Shown here in pieces: positions 62,326 to 64,000 of a stretch of 64,000 nucleotides of DNA (position 1 is the stretch's first letter; each line of letters begins with the position of its first letter). The stretch comes from an uncultured Telmatospirillum sp. (GTDB lineage: Bacteria > Pseudomonadota > Alphaproteobacteria > Rhodospirillales > Magnetospirillaceae), in contig CAIOJO010000097.1 in the NCBI GenBank assembly GCA_903858635.1, positions 1 to 64,000 of the forward strand. Reading direction: 5' to 3'. A program made the translations under genes and the position numbers. Under the pieces are notes generated by a model. That model was given only the letters and a program-made list of their open reading frames with translations, made no database searches and was not told the DNA's origin.

Positions 62326-62676
62326 CTAGCGCTGGCGCGGCAGGCTGTCCCGGGCATCGGCATGCTGTTCGCGGTATTTCCGGTACTGGTCGCGCTGTTC
62401 GGCCTTCAACTTGTCGTATTGTTGCTTCTGCTCGGCTTTCAGCTTGGCCCGCTGATCCTTCTGCTCGGCTTTCAACTGGTCGCGCTGGTCCTTCTGCCGG
62501 GACCGCAACTGGTCCAGGCTCGTATCATCCTTGGTCGTGGCCGGGGCCGACACGGTGGTTGGTGGAGCGCCGACGGTTGCCGTGTCGGGCTTGCCGGCAG
62601 CGGCAAAACTGGCTGTCGCCATGCCGCAAACGAGCAGGGCGCCAAGGGTGAGAGCTCTGATGGTCGATGTCGTCAT
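62326..62676 (-). CDS. Small secreted Lys/Gln/Glu-rich coiled-coil protein
   Basis: The 116-residue protein has a signal peptide (residues 1-26, ending ATASFAA), a Thr/Pro/Ala linker, and about 60 residues of highly charged helix built from repeats close to LKAEQKDQRA (four copies), ending in Arg-rich sequence. It is probably a periplasmic helical protein. No family function is known to me. The ATG at 62676 is chosen because it places the signal peptide first. Confidence 0.75.
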   Translation of the reverse strand: MTTSTIRALTLGALLVCGMATASFAAAGKPDTATVGAPPTTVSAPATTKDDTSLDQLRSRQKDQRDQLKAEQKDQRAKLKAEQKQQYDKLKAEQRDQYRKYREQHADARDSLPRQR

Positions 62677-62706
62677 GGTTTCCCCTATGGAAAATACGGA
62701 CACATT

Positions 62707-62725
62707 TGTATCCAAAATGGATACA
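62707..62725. promoter_or_regulatory. Perfect 19-bp inverted repeat, candidate operator
   Basis: TGTATCCA (62707-62714) and TGGATACA (62718-62725) are perfect complements around AAA. It lies 31 bases upstream of the secreted coiled-coil gene (minus) and 129 bases upstream of prpE (plus). The form suits a dimeric repressor of GntR or TetR type, but none is encoded nearby. Confidence 0.6.
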
Positions 62726-62853
62726 TAACATGGCCGCCCGCGCAACGCCAGCCTCACCTCCGTCGCGCCTAGCAAAACCCCGAATTTTTCTGCAAACTTA
62801 GCCATCCGGACAACCGATCCGGTCGGGGAAGCCCAAGAAGGAAGAAACCAATC

Positions 62854-64000
62854 ATGACCACGGCCTACGACGCTGCCTATCGACGTTCGCTACAAGATCC
62901 ATCGGGGTTTTGGGGGGACGCTGCCGCCGATATCAAATGGTACAAGGCTTGGGACAAGGTGCTGGACGATTCGCGCCCGCCCTTCTTTCGCTGGTTTACC
63001 GGCGGTCAGGTCAATACCTGTTACAACGCGGTGGATCGCCATGTCGAAGAGGGGCGCGGCGAGCAGGTGGCGATCATCTACGACAGCCCGGTCACCCAGA
63101 CGGTGCGCCGCCTGACCTATGCCCAGCTGCAGGACCAGACGGCGCGCTTCGCCGGGGTGCTGGCCGGTCTCGGGGTCGGCAAGGGCGACCGGGTGATCGT
63201 CTATATGCCGATGGTGCCCGAGGCGGCCATCGCCATGCTGGCCTGCGCCCGCCTGGGCGCGGTGCATTCGGTGGTGTTCGGCGGCTTTGCCGCCAATGAA
63301 TTGGCGACCCGAATCAACGACGCGCAACCCAAGGTGATCGTTTCCGCGTCCTGCGGCATCGAGGGGCAGAAGGTCATCCCGTACAAGCCCCTGCTCGACC
63401 ACGCCATCGAACTGGCCAGCCACAAGCCGGCGCATACGGTGATTCTGGCCAGGCCGCAGGTGGCGGCCGAGCTGCTGTCCGGCCGCGATGTCGACTGGCA
63501 TGATGCGCTGGCCAAGGCGGTGCCGCATGACTGCGTGCCGGTGGCGGCCACCGATCCCCTCTACATCCTTTACACCTCGGGCACCACCGGGCAGCCGAAG
63601 GGTGTGGTGCGCGACAACGGCGGCCACATGGTCGCGCTCAAATGGTCGATGAAATACGTCTACAACGTCCAGCCGGGCGAGGTGTATTGGGCGGCCTCGG
63701 ATGTCGGCTGGGTGGTCGGCCACAGCTATATCGTCTATGGGCCGCTGCTGCACGGCTGCACCACCGTCCTTTACGAAGGCAAGCCGGTCGGCACGCCGGA
63801 CGCCGGTGCCTTCTGGCGGGTCATCGCCGAACACAAGGTCGAGACGCTGTTCACCGCGCCCACCGCGTTCCGCGCCATCAAGCGCGACGATCCCGAGGCG
63901 GCCTTGCTCAAGAAATATGATCTCAAGCATTTCCGCACCCTGTTCCTGGCCGGCGAACGCTCCGATCCGGATACCCTGCAATGGGCCGAACGTCATCTCG
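62854..64000 (+). CDS. prpE: Propionyl-CoA synthetase (3' truncated by window)
   Basis: The 382 visible codons begin TAYDAAYRRSLQDPSGFWGD and contain WFTGGQVNTCYNAVDRHVE, VHSVVFGGFAANELATRI, the AMP-site YTSGTTGQPKGVVRDNGG and SDVGWVVGHSYIVYGPLLHG. These match PrpE rather than acetyl-CoA synthetase. It activates propionate to propionyl-CoA, the substrate of the PccAB enzyme encoded at 23710-27249. The ATG at 62854 follows AAGAAGGAAGAAACC. The C-terminal adenylate domain is outside the window. Confidence 0.92.
   Translation, partial: MTTAYDAAYRRSLQDPSGFWGDAAADIKWYKAWDKVLDDSRPPFFRWFTGGQVNTCYNAVDRHVEEGRGEQVAIIYDSPVTQTVRRLTYAQLQDQTARFAGVLAGLGVGKGDRVIVYMPMVPEAAIAMLACARLGAVHSVVFGGFAANELATRINDAQPKVIVSASCGIEGQKVIPYKPLLDHAIELASHKPAHTVILARPQVAAELLSGRDVDWHDALAKAVPHDCVPVAATDPLYILYTSGTTGQPKGVVRDNGGHMVALKWSMKYVYNVQPGEVYWAASDVGWVVGHSYIVYGPLLHGCTTVLYEGKPVGTPDAGAFWRVIAEHKVETLFTAPTAFRAIKRDDPEAALLKKYDLKHFRTLFLAGERSDPDTLQWAERHL

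Overview
The window comes from a GC-rich alphaproteobacterium, most likely a Rhodospirillales member of the Magnetospirillum/Phaeospirillum kind. This rests on the ribosomal-protein order, the C-minus S14, ATP12- and COQ9-family proteins, DUF465 proteins, a PccA/PccB pair and frequent GTG/TTG starts. The genus is inference. No rRNA operon, CRISPR array, prophage, transposase or magnetosome gene is visible.

Region by region. Positions 1-14003 hold the S10/spc/alpha ribosomal super-operon (3' end of rpsJ to rplQ, with secY, adk and rpoA). A near-perfect sigma-70 promoter lies between adk and rpsM. Positions 14038-23487 hold housekeeping genes (DegP-type protease, RarA, RluC-type pseudouridine synthase, HAD phosphatase, AsmA-like protein, ATP12 chaperone, a membrane methyltransferase), two interspersed palindromic repeats and a gene remnant. 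Positions 23710-27249 encode propionyl-CoA carboxylase (pccB, pccA). After it come a cloverleaf-like repeat, a frameshifted acylphosphatase, a diguanylate cyclase, lipB, tRNA-Leu(GAG), maeB, a RidA-like protein and an HPt protein. Positions 33017-48723 hold an acyl-CoA synthetase, PepF, an ABC1 kinase, proton-translocating transhydrogenase (pntA, pntB), a response regulator/histidine kinase pair, rpsU with a candidate attenuator, def, a COQ9-family gene, a DedA gene and purEK.

Positions 49705-60124 are the most distinctive part: a complete 2-aminophenol-type meta-cleavage pathway. A two-subunit LigB-type dioxygenase (AmnB/AmnA) opens the ring, AmnC oxidises the semialdehyde, a RidA-fold deaminase (AmnD) releases ammonia, AmnE decarboxylates, AmnF hydrates, AmnG cleaves to pyruvate and acetaldehyde, and AmnH makes acetyl-CoA. 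Two regulators accompany it. One is an ordinary IclR protein. The other is an IclR protein fused in frame to a RidA (aminomuconate-deaminase-like) domain in which the position matching the catalytic Glu of RidA is Met. This looks like a transcription factor that has captured a pathway enzyme fold as a sensor. A metallo-beta-lactamase-fold hydrolase in the same operon is not part of the textbook pathway and may release the aminophenol from a precursor. A strong promoter followed by a perfect 19-bp inverted repeat precedes the upper-pathway operon.

Positions 60121-64000 hold two DUF465 genes flanking a 6-phosphofructokinase with mixed ATP/PPi-type residues, a remnant of an outer-membrane barrel gene, a small secreted coiled-coil protein, and the start of prpE (propionyl-CoA synthetase), which would feed the PccAB carboxylase encoded upstream.
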